A stretch of 26,232 bases of DNA, taken from contig JAADBR010000044.1 of the NCBI GenBank assembly GCA_009995705.1, positions 1 to 26,232 on the forward strand, given 5' to 3'. Position numbers and translations under genes: made by a program. Origin of the DNA: Microcystis aeruginosa W13-11. GTDB lineage: Bacteria > Cyanobacteriota > Cyanobacteriia > Cyanobacteriales > Microcystaceae. Positions 15,744 through 22,425 of this stretch are shown one piece after another. Each line of letters begins with the position of its first letter. The first letter of the stretch is position 1. The notes below the pieces were generated by a model. The model did not search any database. It saw only the letters and a list, made by a program, of their open reading frames with translations, and had not been told where the DNA came from.

Positions 15744-18614
15744 ATGACCAGTGCCGAGCAAAATAAGCTATTTATCCTGATTGATGGGCATTCTTTGGCT
15801 TTTCGTGCCTATTATGCTTTTGCTAAGTCTCGTTCGGGTCCTCTGCGTACTTCTACTGGCATTCCCACCAGTGTTTGTTTTGGGTTTTTAAATTCTCTGA
15901 TGCAGTTACTAGAAACTCAAAAACCCAGTTATTTAGCGGTCGCCTTTGATTTAGCAGCTCCCTCTTTTCGCCATGAAGCTGATGTCAATTATAAGGCTAA
16001 TCGGCAAGAAACTCCTGAAGAATTTCGCCCCGATTTAAGTAATCTGCAAAGTCTCTTGGCAGCGATGAATATTCCTATTGTGACTTCCCCGGGTTATGAA
16101 GCAGATGATGTTTTAGGAACTTTGGCCAAACAAGCTGGCGATAATGGTTATACAGTCAAGATTTTAACAGGCGATCGAGATTTATTTCAATTGGTAGATG
16201 AGGAGAAAAAAACCACGGTTCTCTATCTGGATATTAACGCGGTAAAAAGTACATCAGGACAGGGTTATACAGAATTTAATTCCCAAGCTGTCACAGAAAA
16301 GTTAGGGGTGACACCAAAACAGGTAGTAGATTTTAAGGCTCTTTGCGGTGACAAGTCTGATAATATTCCCGGAGTGCGCGGAATTGGCGAAAAAACAGCG
16401 ATAGATTTATTAAAAAAATACGATAATTTAGAGGATATCTATACCAATTTGGAATCGATCAAGGGAATGGTAAAAACTAAATTATTAGAGGGACAAACCG
16501 CCGCCGAAAGTTCTCGCTATTTAGCTAAAATTGCCCTTGATGTCCCCGTTAGCCTCGAAGAGGATAAATTTCGTCTCCGAGGTTTTGATCGGCGTTTAGT
16601 TAAACCTTTATTGGAAAGATTGGAGTTAAAGAAAATTCTCCAGAAACTCGATCAAATTCAACAGCATCTAGGTGGCACTCCTCCCCTAGAATTAACTAGC
16701 GATGCTGATTCTAATCAATTATCTCTGTTTGATTTACCCCCTATTTCTCCACTGGTTCTAATTACTCCCGACATTATTGATACTATTCCTAAGTTAGATG
16801 CTTTACTGGCCAAATTAACAACTTTTACTAATCCACATTTTCCCGTCGCTTGGGACACCGAAACCACGGATTTAAATCCTCGTGTAGCCAAATTAGTCGG
16901 CATTGGTTGCTGTTGGGGAAAAGAATTAAATGCTATGGCCTATATTCCTATCGGTCACAGTACAGGCGATAATTTAAATCTAGAGATAGTCCTCGAAAAA
17001 TTACGCCCAATTTTAGCCGGTGATAATTATCCGAAAGTCTTTCAGAATGCGAAATTTGATATTGATGTTTTTTATCATCAAGGAATTACCGTTAAAGGGC
17101 TAGTTTTTGATACTATGGTGGCTAGTTATGTCCTCCATTCCGAACTAACTCATAATCTCGAAGATTTATGCGATCGCTATTTAACTGGTATCACTTCCCT
17201 TAGTTATAAAAGTCTCGGTATTCCTGGGGGAAAAACCATCGCTGATCTAGATATTCCCAATACTGCCAACTACTGCGGATTAGATGCCTATGCTACCTAT
17301 TTACTTCGAGAAAAACTACAGGCAGAATTAACTAAAATTCCCCCTTTGTATCAATTATTCTCAGAGGTGGAATCTCCCTTAGTGATGGTGCTGTGGCAGA
17401 TGGAAAATTATGGGATAAAAATTAATGTCAATTATCTAAAAAACTTGTCCCAGCAACTAGAAAGAGACTTAGCAGACATAGAAAAAAATGCTTATGAATC
17501 TATCGGAGAAACTTTTAATCTTAGCTCTCCTAAACAGTTAAGTGAAATCCTCTTTGATCGATTGGCACTCAATCGCAAAAAATCCAGAAAAACTAAAACA
17601 GGTTACTCTACCGATCAAAGTGTTTTAGAGAAACTACAAGGAGATCATCCCTTAATTGATTATATCCTTGAACATCGCACCCTATCCAAATTAAAATCCA
17701 CCTATGTGGATGCTTTACCGAAATTAGCTGAACCAAAAACCGCGCGAGTGCATACAGATTTTAATCAAACCATCACCAGCACTGGACGCTTATCATCCTC
17801 CAATCCTAACCTACAAAATATCCCCATTCGCAGTGAATTTTCCCGACGAATTCGTCAAGCTTTTATCCCCGAAGATGGTTACTTATTGGTGTCAGCGGAC
17901 TACTCACAAATCGAGTTAAGAATTCTTGCTCATCTCAGTCAAGAACCAGTTTTATTAGAAGCGTATCGTAGTAATCAAGATGTTCATAAAGTTACCGCTC
18001 AATTGCTCTTTGATAAAGGGGAAATTACCCCCGAAGAACGCAGTTTAGGAAAAACCATTAACTTCGGGGTTATTTATGGCATGGGAGCGCAAAAATTCGC
18101 CCGTGAATCGAAACTAACCGTAGAACAGGGCAGAAAATTTATTGAAAAATATCATCAACGTTATGCCCAAGTATTTGAGTATTTAGAGAATAGCAAAAAA
18201 CAAGCGATCGCTCAGGGATATGTAGAAACAATTTTGGGTAGAAGACGTTATTTTAACTTTGATAATCCCCTCTTAAAAAGACTGCGGGGACTGTCCTTAC
18301 ATGACATCGATTTAGATAGCCTCAAACTCAACAACGAGGAAGCACAATTATTAAGATCGGCTGCTAATGCGCCCATTCAGGGTTCCAGTGCTGATATTAT
18401 TAAAGTAGCGATGGTAAAATTGGCCGAGGTACTGCAAAATTATCGAGCCAGATTACTGCTGCAAGTCCATGATGAATTAGTCTTGGAAGTACCGAGAGAA
18501 GAATGGCCATCCCTACAGTCAAAAATCAAGACGACTATGGAGGAAGCTATCTCCTTGACGGTTCCTCTCTTGGTAGAAATAAAAGCTGGTGACAATTGGA
18601 TGGAAACCAAATAA
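15744..18614 (+). CDS. polA: DNA polymerase I
   Basis: Pol I fills gaps and removes RNA primers in lagging-strand synthesis and repair. The 956-aa protein has all three domains. The 5'-3' nuclease (about 1-300) has LIDGHSLAFRAYYAF, GYEADDVLG, LTGDRDLFQL and GDKSDNIPGV. The 3'-5' exonuclease (about 350-545) looks active: Asp371 and Glu373 in DTETTD, NAKFDIDVF, and YCGLDAYATY. The polymerase has motif A SADYSQIELR with Asp719, the O-helix region GKTINFGVIYGMG, and motif C VHDELVLE with Asp910. AGAGG at 15732-15736 is a well-placed ribosome-binding site. A small conserved gene follows after 4 nt. Confidence 0.98.
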   Translation: MTSAEQNKLFILIDGHSLAFRAYYAFAKSRSGPLRTSTGIPTSVCFGFLNSLMQLLETQKPSYLAVAFDLAAPSFRHEADVNYKANRQETPEEFRPDLSNLQSLLAAMNIPIVTSPGYEADDVLGTLAKQAGDNGYTVKILTGDRDLFQLVDEEKKTTVLYLDINAVKSTSGQGYTEFNSQAVTEKLGVTPKQVVDFKALCGDKSDNIPGVRGIGEKTAIDLLKKYDNLEDIYTNLESIKGMVKTKLLEGQTAAESSRYLAKIALDVPVSLEEDKFRLRGFDRRLVKPLLERLELKKILQKLDQIQQHLGGTPPLELTSDADSNQLSLFDLPPISPLVLITPDIIDTIPKLDALLAKLTTFTNPHFPVAWDTETTDLNPRVAKLVGIGCCWGKELNAMAYIPIGHSTGDNLNLEIVLEKLRPILAGDNYPKVFQNAKFDIDVFYHQGITVKGLVFDTMVASYVLHSELTHNLEDLCDRYLTGITSLSYKSLGIPGGKTIADLDIPNTANYCGLDAYATYLLREKLQAELTKIPPLYQLFSEVESPLVMVLWQMENYGIKINVNYLKNLSQQLERDLADIEKNAYESIGETFNLSSPKQLSEILFDRLALNRKKSRKTKTGYSTDQSVLEKLQGDHPLIDYILEHRTLSKLKSTYVDALPKLAEPKTARVHTDFNQTITSTGRLSSSNPNLQNIPIRSEFSRRIRQAFIPEDGYLLVSADYSQIELRILAHLSQEPVLLEAYRSNQDVHKVTAQLLFDKGEITPEERSLGKTINFGVIYGMGAQKFARESKLTVEQGRKFIEKYHQRYAQVFEYLENSKKQAIAQGYVETILGRRRYFNFDNPLLKRLRGLSLHDIDLDSLKLNNEEAQLLRSAANAPIQGSSADIIKVAMVKLAEVLQNYRARLLLQVHDELVLEVPREEWPSLQSKIKTTMEEAISLTVPLLVEIKAGDNWMETK

Positions 18615-18618
18615 AACT

Positions 18619-18864
18619 ATGATAGAAAACAGACAATTTTTAACCCCAGAAGAATCGGCAGATGTGGACGCTTCCCTCTTGACTGCTCCCGAAAAATTCC
18701 TGACTCGTTTAACGATTTCTTCCCTACGCTTACTAAAAATAATCGCCGAAGATACGGGAGTAACCCTAGAAGAATTAACCCATAAACAGGTAATCCAATG
18801 GCTAGAAAAAGATAGTCAACTGCGTCGGGAACAGGGGATCGAAGCGGCAGTGCTGAAATGGTAA
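18619..18864 (+). CDS. Small conserved cyanobacterial protein
   Basis: This 81-aa protein, MIENRQFLTPEESADVDASL onward, has no named family that I recognise. It is predicted to be largely helical (LTRLTISSLRLLKIIAEDTG, EELTHKQVIQWLEKDSQLRREQG), soluble and without a signal or membrane segment. It starts 4 nt after the polA stop, so it is probably co-transcribed with polA, and the spacing suggests translational coupling. The frame is open upstream into polA, but the ATG at 18619 gives a sensible N-terminus. A role linked to replication or repair would rest only on position. Confidence 0.8.
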   Translation: MIENRQFLTPEESADVDASLLTAPEKFLTRLTISSLRLLKIIAEDTGVTLEELTHKQVIQWLEKDSQLRREQGIEAAVLKW

Positions 18865-18939
18865 ATAAACTCTTAAAAAATCAGCTACCCCTGACAATTT
18901 ATGCTAGTTTTTAGCTATGAAGTTACTGGAGTTACAACA

Positions 18940-19149
18940 ATGACAATTACCCTAAAAGTGCCTAGTATTGCCTGTGAAGGTTGCGCTAATACCATTACTA
19001 AAGCGATTAACAATCAGCAACCAGTAGCCCAAATATCGGTGGATGTAGCCAATAAAATCGTCACGGTAGAAACCACCGCATCCCCCGCAGAAATTGCTCA
19101 ATGGATCAGCGAAGTCGGCCATACGGTTGAGTCTGGAAGTGAGGGTTGA
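18940..19149 (+). CDS. atx1: Atx1-type copper chaperone (HMA domain)
   Basis: This 69-aa protein is a single heavy-metal-associated domain. The metal loop is ACEGCANTI, giving the Cys-x-x-Cys pair at residues 12 and 15. The C-terminal EVGHTVE provides the His that, in the Synechocystis copper chaperone Atx1, lies near the metal site. The overall pattern (MTITLKVPSIACEGC) matches cyanobacterial Atx1, which passes Cu(I) to the copper ATPases CtaA and PacS for thylakoid plastocyanin and cytochrome oxidase. ATG 18940 is chosen over an in-frame ATG at 18901. No copper ATPase is in the window. Confidence 0.87.
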   Translation: MTITLKVPSIACEGCANTITKAINNQQPVAQISVDVANKIVTVETTASPAEIAQWISEVGHTVESGSEG

Positions 19150-19163
19150 CATCCTCCCCCGTT

Positions 19164-19205
19164 AAAAATAGACCTCTGGTAAAAATCCAGGGTAGTTCTA
19201 TTTTT
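19164..19205. terminator. Hairpin between convergent atx1 and mazF-like genes
   Basis: AAAAATAGA at 19164-19172 and TCTATTTTT at 19197-19205 are exact complements, and inside them CTGG/CCAG pair again around an A-rich loop. The A-run on one side and T-run on the other let it act as an intrinsic terminator for both convergent transcripts. The stem is interrupted and moderate in GC, so efficiency is uncertain. Its right arm overlaps the left edge of repeat copy 1. Confidence 0.6.
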
Positions 19206-19255
19206 GTGTTGATCAGATTAGTTTGACTCCCAAGCTTTCTAGTTGTTGGTTTATC
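19199..19255. repeat. Repeat copy 1 (57 bp), fused into the mazF-like toxin
   Basis: This 57-bp stretch differs at a single base from 20887-20943 (copy 2) and is also close to 21419-21475 (copy 3). On the minus strand it encodes INQQLESLGVKLI and a stop, then sequence resembling the first codons of the MNT gene after copy 3 (AACACAAAAATA). It supplies the C-terminus of the MazF-like protein, so the copy's left arm was joined into that gene by recombination or deletion. Confidence 0.85.
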
Positions 19256-19425
19256 GAAAAGGAGCGATTACGATTAGAGGTAAAAGGAACAACCATTACA
19301 TCATCTAAAATTTGATTAATATCATTAGCTGATACGATAACAGCAGCAGGAAGCTTAAACTGTTGAAATTGACTGGATGGCATGGGTACTTGACACAATA
19401 CTACATCACCCTTTTGTAATTTCAT
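19213..19425 (-). CDS. Truncated MazF/PemK-like toxin with foreign C-terminus
   Basis: From ATG 19425 the protein is 70 aa. It begins MKLQKGDVVLCQVPMPSSQF and has KLPAAVIVSAND and VMVVPFTSN, the usual MazF/PemK beta-barrel start; members are ribosome-dependent or independent RNases. A complete toxin would be about 105-115 aa. After NRSFS the sequence switches to INQQLESLGVKLI, the repeat-encoded tail of an unrelated gene, so about a third of the fold, including the last strands and helix, is lost. The frame is open further upstream to 19464, but 19425 gives the family start and a 20-nt overlap with the antitoxin. It is probably inactive. Confidence 0.8.
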   Translation of the reverse strand: MKLQKGDVVLCQVPMPSSQFQQFKLPAAVIVSANDINQILDDVMVVPFTSNRNRSFSINQQLESLGVKLI

Positions 19426-19618
19426 AGGCAAAAATCTCGTCGTAGATGTCATGATCAGAACCAATCCATTCTTGATAAGCTTGAGAGGTAATTTGTTCAG
19501 TAAAGTTAAGTGTATTTGGGTTTTTATTTTGTAATTTTACTGCTAACTCTAACAATAGTCCTAATTGTTCATCGGAGAGATTTTGTGTTACTAAAGATAG
19601 TTTTTGTTTAATATTCAT
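19406..19618 (-). CDS. Antitoxin partner of the MazF-like protein
   Basis: This 70-aa protein precedes and overlaps the MazF-like gene by 20 nt, the usual order of antitoxin then toxin. It has no named domain that I recognise: MNIKQKLSLVTQNLSDEQLG with a helical LLLELAVKLQNK segment, then an acidic C-terminal part (WIGSDHDIYDEIFAYEITKG). It lacks the AbrB-type strand pattern of classic MazE. The tail is the sort of acidic segment that wraps a toxin. No ribosome-binding site is clear. It appears intact though its toxin is damaged. Confidence 0.7.
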   Translation of the reverse strand: MNIKQKLSLVTQNLSDEQLGLLLELAVKLQNKNPNTLNFTEQITSQAYQEWIGSDHDIYDEIFAYEITKG

Positions 19619-19660
19619 GGGTGGTTAGTCCAATTAATAGCTGTTACAATTATAATCTGT

Positions 19661-20011
19661 TTACTGTTGTTCATAGTCTGTAATAATGCTTTGAATATCC
19701 TTTACCGCCATATCAACTTGTTCAGATTTCGTGTAAATAGTTAACAGAATGATTGCTGTTGCAGTTTTGACGTAATAAATTAAACGGTATCCCCCACTTT
19801 TGCCTTTTTGAATATCACTATTTCGGACTCTCAACTTGAAGACAGTATAACCAATACTAGGTATTTGATCACCAGGTAATTCTCCTTGCTCAAGTTGTTC
19901 AATCATAGGTTGAATGTCATCTCGAATACTGCGATATTTCTTAGCAAGGGTGCGGAGATTTCGCTTGAATGTCGCCGAGGCTAAAACTTGAATTATCGGT
20001 TGATTAGTCAT
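19661..20011 (-). CDS. RelE/ParE family toxin
   Basis: This 116-aa protein matches the RelE/ParE superfamily of type II toxins, which either cleave mRNA on ribosomes (RelE) or poison gyrase (ParE). Visible: an N-terminal strand and helices (FKRNLRTLAKKYRSIRDDIQP), GYTVFKLRVRN, and the conserved C-terminal core GKSGGYRLIYYVK followed by ILLTIYTKSEQ. The length is normal and no disruption is seen. The start overlaps the upstream antitoxin by 8 nt. Which target it uses cannot be told from these motifs. It is the only module here in which both partners look intact. Confidence 0.88.
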   Translation of the reverse strand: MTNQPIIQVLASATFKRNLRTLAKKYRSIRDDIQPMIEQLEQGELPGDQIPSIGYTVFKLRVRNSDIQKGKSGGYRLIYYVKTATAIILLTIYTKSEQVDMAVKDIQSIITDYEQQ

Positions 20012-20240
20012 CTTCTAACCCTTCCCAAAGTTGAGAAACGGGAATGGTTTGTCCTGTCATGGCTTCATGCCAAGCTTGCCGAAAGTCTGCTAAAATTTCT
20101 GCTTGAGATGTATCTTGGGTTTCCTCCTCTGGGATGAGAATAATAACTTCTACACGGCTGTTTTTGTCTATGATTAAAGGATGATCTAGGGTTAGTTGTC
20201 CTTGTTCATCAATGGTTGCCATAACCTTGAGTGCTTTCAT
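20004..20240 (-). CDS. Antitoxin of the RelE/ParE module
   Basis: This 78-aa protein lies immediately before and overlaps the RelE/ParE toxin gene by 8 nt. It starts MKALKVMATIDEQGQLTLDHPL, a strand pattern like an AbrB or Phd-type DNA-binding half, with a middle acidic run (PEEETQDTSQAE) and a helical FRQAWHEAMTG tail suited to toxin binding. A strong AAGGAGAG ribosome-binding site sits about 5-10 nt before ATG 20240. It probably represses its own operon together with the toxin, as is usual for such pairs. Confidence 0.83.
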   Translation of the reverse strand: MKALKVMATIDEQGQLTLDHPLIIDKNSRVEVIILIPEEETQDTSQAEILADFRQAWHEAMTGQTIPVSQLWEGLEDD

Positions 20241-20298
20241 GTTTCTCTCCTTCAGTGGGTTAGTTCAATATCTAAATTATGCTAATTTTCCCAAAGTT

Positions 20299-20607
20299 TT
20301 ACCTGATCAGAATCTTTTCTAGTTCTTTAACTAAAAGTGGTAAATCATTTTTAACGGTATTCCAAACAATATCTTCATCAACATTTAAGTAATCTTGTAC
20401 TACTTTGCTCCGCATTCCGACGACTGCTTGCCAAGAAATTGTTGGATAATTCTCCCGAAAGTCTGGTGATACACGACGCGCTGCTTCTCCGATAATTTGC
20501 AATAAATGGGTGAGGGATAACCGTAAAAGTTCGTTATTATCAAAATCTTCTCGACTGACACCTTCTACAAAGCTAAGTGCTTTATTTGCTGTGTCAATCA
20601 TGAACAT
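20299..20607 (-). CDS. hepT: HepT-like HEPN toxin with altered active site
   Basis: This 102-aa all-helical protein is a DUF86/HepT HEPN protein, the RNase toxin of MNT-HepT modules. Recognisable parts are LLQIIGEAARRVSPDFRENYPTI and WQAVVGMRSKVVQDYLNVD. The catalytic RX4HXY motif normally reads R-N-x-x-x-H-D-Y; here it is Arg66, then Gln71 (codon CAA) and Tyr73, so the catalytic His is replaced. Tyr73, the residue MntA adenylylates, is kept. Loss of His predicts a nuclease-dead HepT. The gene overlaps mntA by 14 nt. A low-quality base call could mimic this change. Confidence 0.88.
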   Translation of the reverse strand: MFMIDTANKALSFVEGVSREDFDNNELLRLSLTHLLQIIGEAARRVSPDFRENYPTISWQAVVGMRSKVVQDYLNVDEDIVWNTVKNDLPLLVKELEKILIR

Positions 20608-20887
20608 AACACACCTCTGCTGTTGCTAAAACACGCTCACGAATATGATGATTAAGAGATTTGATGGTAACGAGATCAATAGTACGTCCATCAAATAATT
20701 GAGATAGTTCTTCTTGAATTTGATGAAGTTTGAAAAAACTGGGGGTAAAACCAAGTTCAAACTCAACGAGCAGATCAATATCACTATCTGCGGTGAAATC
20801 ATCTCGTAAAACTGAACCAAATAAGGAAAGTTTATGAATATGCCAATGTTGGCAAAGTTGTGAGAGTTTTTCTTGAGGAATTTTCAT
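20594..20887 (-). CDS. mntA: MntA nucleotidyltransferase antitoxin
   Basis: MNT antitoxins neutralise HepT by adding AMP units to its HEPN tyrosine. This 97-aa protein has a complete nucleotidyltransferase site: GS at 24-25 in LFGSVLRDDF, Asp36 and Asp38 in DSDIDLLV, and the third carboxylate Asp71 in GRTIDLV. The ATG at 20887 lies at the edge of repeat copy 2, where an upstream gene fragment ends. The HepT partner overlaps its end by 14 nt. All visible catalytic residues are present, so the enzyme should be active even though the toxin active site has changed. Confidence 0.92.
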   Translation of the reverse strand: MKIPQEKLSQLCQHWHIHKLSLFGSVLRDDFTADSDIDLLVEFELGFTPSFFKLHQIQEELSQLFDGRTIDLVTIKSLNHHIRERVLATAEVCYVHD

Positions 20888-20975
20888 ATTTTTGTGTTGA
20901 TCAGATTAGTTTTACTCCCAAGCTTTCTAGTTGTTGGTTTATCCAAGCGGTTGCCGTTTCTTCATCGGTTTCTAT
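20887..20975. repeat. Repeat copy 2 (89 bp)
   Basis: This 89-bp block matches 21419-21507 with five mismatches and its first 57 bp match 19199-19255 with one. On the minus strand it encodes ETDEETATAWINQQLESLGVKLI and a TGA, ending just before mntA. It therefore marks the 3' end of a gene once located upstream of an MNT module. Confidence 0.88.
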
Positions 20976-21045
20976 TTCTAATAGTTGTTTGGATTTTTGC
21001 TTTAAAAGCACTCTTAGAGCAAAGGTGCGATCGCTTTTAAAAGTT
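20901..21045 (-). pseudogene. Fragment of unknown gene ending in repeat copy 2
   Basis: The frame ending at TGA 20903-20901 reads about RTFALRVLLKQKSKQLLEIE, then DEETATAWINQQLESLGVKLI. Only the last part is shared with the copy at 21433. The open frame continues to an ATG at 21095, but that upstream part overlaps the HepT remnant in another frame, so it is not a genuine N-terminus. An adjacent frame at 21010-21050 reads TELLKAIAPLL, which suggests a frameshift inside the relic. The family is not recognised. Confidence 0.5.
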
Positions 21046-21048
21046 CTG

Positions 21049-21132
21049 TTAATTGATTGTTCGATCAGTATAGCGCAAAATACGTCTAATCGCATTTACA
21101 ATGTCAATAAGAGATTCTTGATCACGAGGCAT
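21049..21132 (-). pseudogene. Truncated HepT-like gene (N-terminal remnant)
   Basis: From ATG 21132, overlapping the end of the second MNT gene by 11 nt, the minus strand reads MPRDQESLIDIVNAIRRILR, the usual start of a DUF86/HepT protein, then YTDRTIN and a TAA at 21051-21049. Only 27 codons remain of about 110; the RX4HXY motif is gone. The junction at about YT/DRT joins into the relic of another gene. The toxin of this MNT module is therefore deleted. Confidence 0.8.
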
Positions 21133-21433
21133 AGATAATTTGTGCTGATTCTAAAATGTTTTTACATCTTAGCCAGTTATCACTCCGTTTGAGCGATGCT
21201 TTCACAATTAAATCTACTTTTCGATTGAAAATTGCTTGCAGTTCATCGCGCATTTGTAGGGTTTCGGTTAAACCTCGTTTAGCAGTTGGGGAAAAGGTAA
21301 TTAAAATATCAATATCGCTATCTGAACGGAAATCTTCGCGTAAAACTGAACCAAATAATGCCAATTCGGTGACTTGCCACCTTTGGCAAAATCCTTTAAT
21401 TTGTTCCATTGGTAGATTTATTTTTGTGTTCAT
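21122..21433 (-). CDS. Second MNT nucleotidyltransferase antitoxin, toxin lost
   Basis: This 103-aa protein is another minimal nucleotidyltransferase of the MntA type. The site is complete: GS at 28-29 in LFGSVLREDF, Asp40 and Asp42 in DSDIDILI, and Asp74 in RKVDLIV. It ends SAQIIYAS. ATG 21433 is chosen because it overlaps by one base the TGA of the upstream fragment (TGATG), while the longer frame to 21478 only reads repeat sequence. The HepT gene that should follow survives only as 27 codons. It shows clear relatedness to MntA at 20594 but is a different sequence, so the two modules are not recent duplicates. Confidence 0.88.
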   Translation of the reverse strand: MNTKINLPMEQIKGFCQRWQVTELALFGSVLREDFRSDSDIDILITFSPTAKRGLTETLQMRDELQAIFNRKVDLIVKASLKRSDNWLRCKNILESAQIIYAS

Positions 21434-21507
21434 CAAATTAGTTTGACTTGCAAGCTTTCTAGTTGTTGGTTTATCCAAGCGGTTGCCGTTTCTTCATCGG
21501 TTTCTAT
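21419..21507. repeat. Repeat copy 3 (89 bp)
   Basis: This is the third copy of the block at 20887-20975, with five mismatches over 89 bp. It includes the first codons of the second MNT gene and the 3' end of the fragment before it. Here the minus-strand product ends INQQLESLQVKLI with Gln instead of the Gly of copies 1 and 2. Confidence 0.88.
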
Positions 21508-21630
21508 CGCTTTTTCTACTCCTATTTTAGCAATTTCTAAGAGTTGAGTTAAAAGGGCGATTGATGATTTTAATGATTCAGAATCAGTTATAATTAGCAG
21601 TTTATGATGCTGAGGATGCGTTTTTAAGGG
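21433..21630 (-). pseudogene. 5'-truncated gene ending in repeat copy 3
   Basis: The open frame upstream of TGA 21435-21433 reads HHKLLIITDSESLKSSIALL, then TQLLEIAKIGVEKA and IETDEETATAWINQQLESLQ. A stop at 21633-21631 blocks it upstream and no start codon lies between. The sequence looks protein-like and is the longest version of the repeat-associated tail, but I do not recognise the family. It directly precedes and touches the second MNT gene, so the full gene may once have been part of that operon. The first part overlaps the opposite-strand DUF559-like fragment, so its left limit is uncertain. Confidence 0.5.
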
Positions 21631-21716
21631 TCAATCGTCTAGGTTTCTCCTTAGTTCGGTTTTGGGGTGATGAGATTCATGAGCGTTTAATGAAGAATTT
21701 GAATGAATTTTTATGA
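21594..21716 (+). pseudogene. C-terminal fragment of a DUF559-like nuclease
   Basis: The plus strand reads LAVYDAEDAFLRVNRLGFSL, then VRFWGDEIHERLMKNLNEFL and a natural TGA at 21714-21716. The LGF-x-L-V-RFW-x-x-EI pattern is the end of DUF559 (Vsr-like restriction endonuclease-like) proteins. A stop at 21591-21593 and the absence of the N-terminal two thirds show it is a relic. It may be the remains of another restriction gene lost from the island. Confidence 0.55.
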
Positions 21717-21743
21717 TGAGGTATCGTCATTGTTATCAGTTTT

Positions 21744-22421
21744 TTAACTTCGTAAATCTACCCATAGATGTCTTAAATTAAATGGACTAGGTGGCACATC
21801 AGGACGTTCTAGTTGATGGTCAAGACGACTCACATCATTTTGCCATCCTTTCGGCGATAAAGTTAACTCTATAATGGTTAGTTGTGAACAATGCTCATTA
21901 ACTTCATTTAAAATTTCGTTTAATTCCATATTTTGAATATAACCAATCATTGCTCCCGAACTGACGGATTTTCCATAACCCCATTCAACTAATATAAATC
22001 TGTTAATCCCATTTAGAATATAATTTTTGTTAAGTATCCATTGAGAACTTGATGGAGAACCGAGTCTTTTAGCCTCTAAAGTGTAAAATTTATCCATTCT
22101 TTCAGGATTTGTTTCGTTAGTATCACAGATTCCCCATTGAAAATCAGGTCGTTTATATTCTCGTTTAGCTCGAATGCTATCATCAGCATCAGGTTGATTA
22201 TTGGCTTCATACATACAAGGCCATTCTATTCCTTGATTAGAAATAGTTAATTGTTGGTTGGCATGACGGACAAAAAAGCATAGTTTTCGATTAAGTTCAT
22301 CTTCACTTTGGGGTAATTCTTGGTTCTTTTGAAGCATTTCTAAAGCAAGCCTAAAAATAGCTAAAACTCTCTTTTCATGATTACCCCATATATCTTTTTT
22401 TAATAAACTTGGTTTTGTCAT
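21744..22421 (-). CDS. PD-(D/E)xK-like protein, partner of the methyltransferase
   Basis: This 226-aa protein has no named family that I recognise. It contains a plausible PD-(D/E)xK nuclease site: Glu42 in a first helix, Pro92-Asp93 in YKRPDFQW, and Glu116-x-Lys118 in YTLEAKRLG. This spacing suits a restriction endonuclease-like core. The start at 22421 has AAAGGA about 8 nt upstream; a frame open to 22523 overlaps the methyltransferase and is not used. It begins 5 nt after the methyltransferase stop on the same strand, so the two are almost certainly co-expressed. I infer it is the cleaving subunit; the alternative is a DNA-binding helper with an inactive fold. Confidence 0.72.
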   Translation of the reverse strand: MTKPSLLKKDIWGNHEKRVLAIFRLALEMLQKNQELPQSEDELNRKLCFFVRHANQQLTISNQGIEWPCMYEANNQPDADDSIRAKREYKRPDFQWGICDTNETNPERMDKFYTLEAKRLGSPSSSQWILNKNYILNGINRFILVEWGYGKSVSSGAMIGYIQNMELNEILNEVNEHCSQLTIIELTLSPKGWQNDVSRLDHQLERPDVPPSPFNLRHLWVDLRS

Positions 22422-22425
22422 AAGT

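Noticed and set aside
19150..19163. CATCCTCCCCC sequence resembling an IS200/IS605 end
   Set aside because: Only a short match; no transposase, no second end and no hairpin typical of these elements.
20860..21138. 92-codon plus-strand frame across repeat copy 2
   Set aside because: Antisense to the MNT start, repeat copy 2 and the HepT remnant; no family and no ribosome-binding site.
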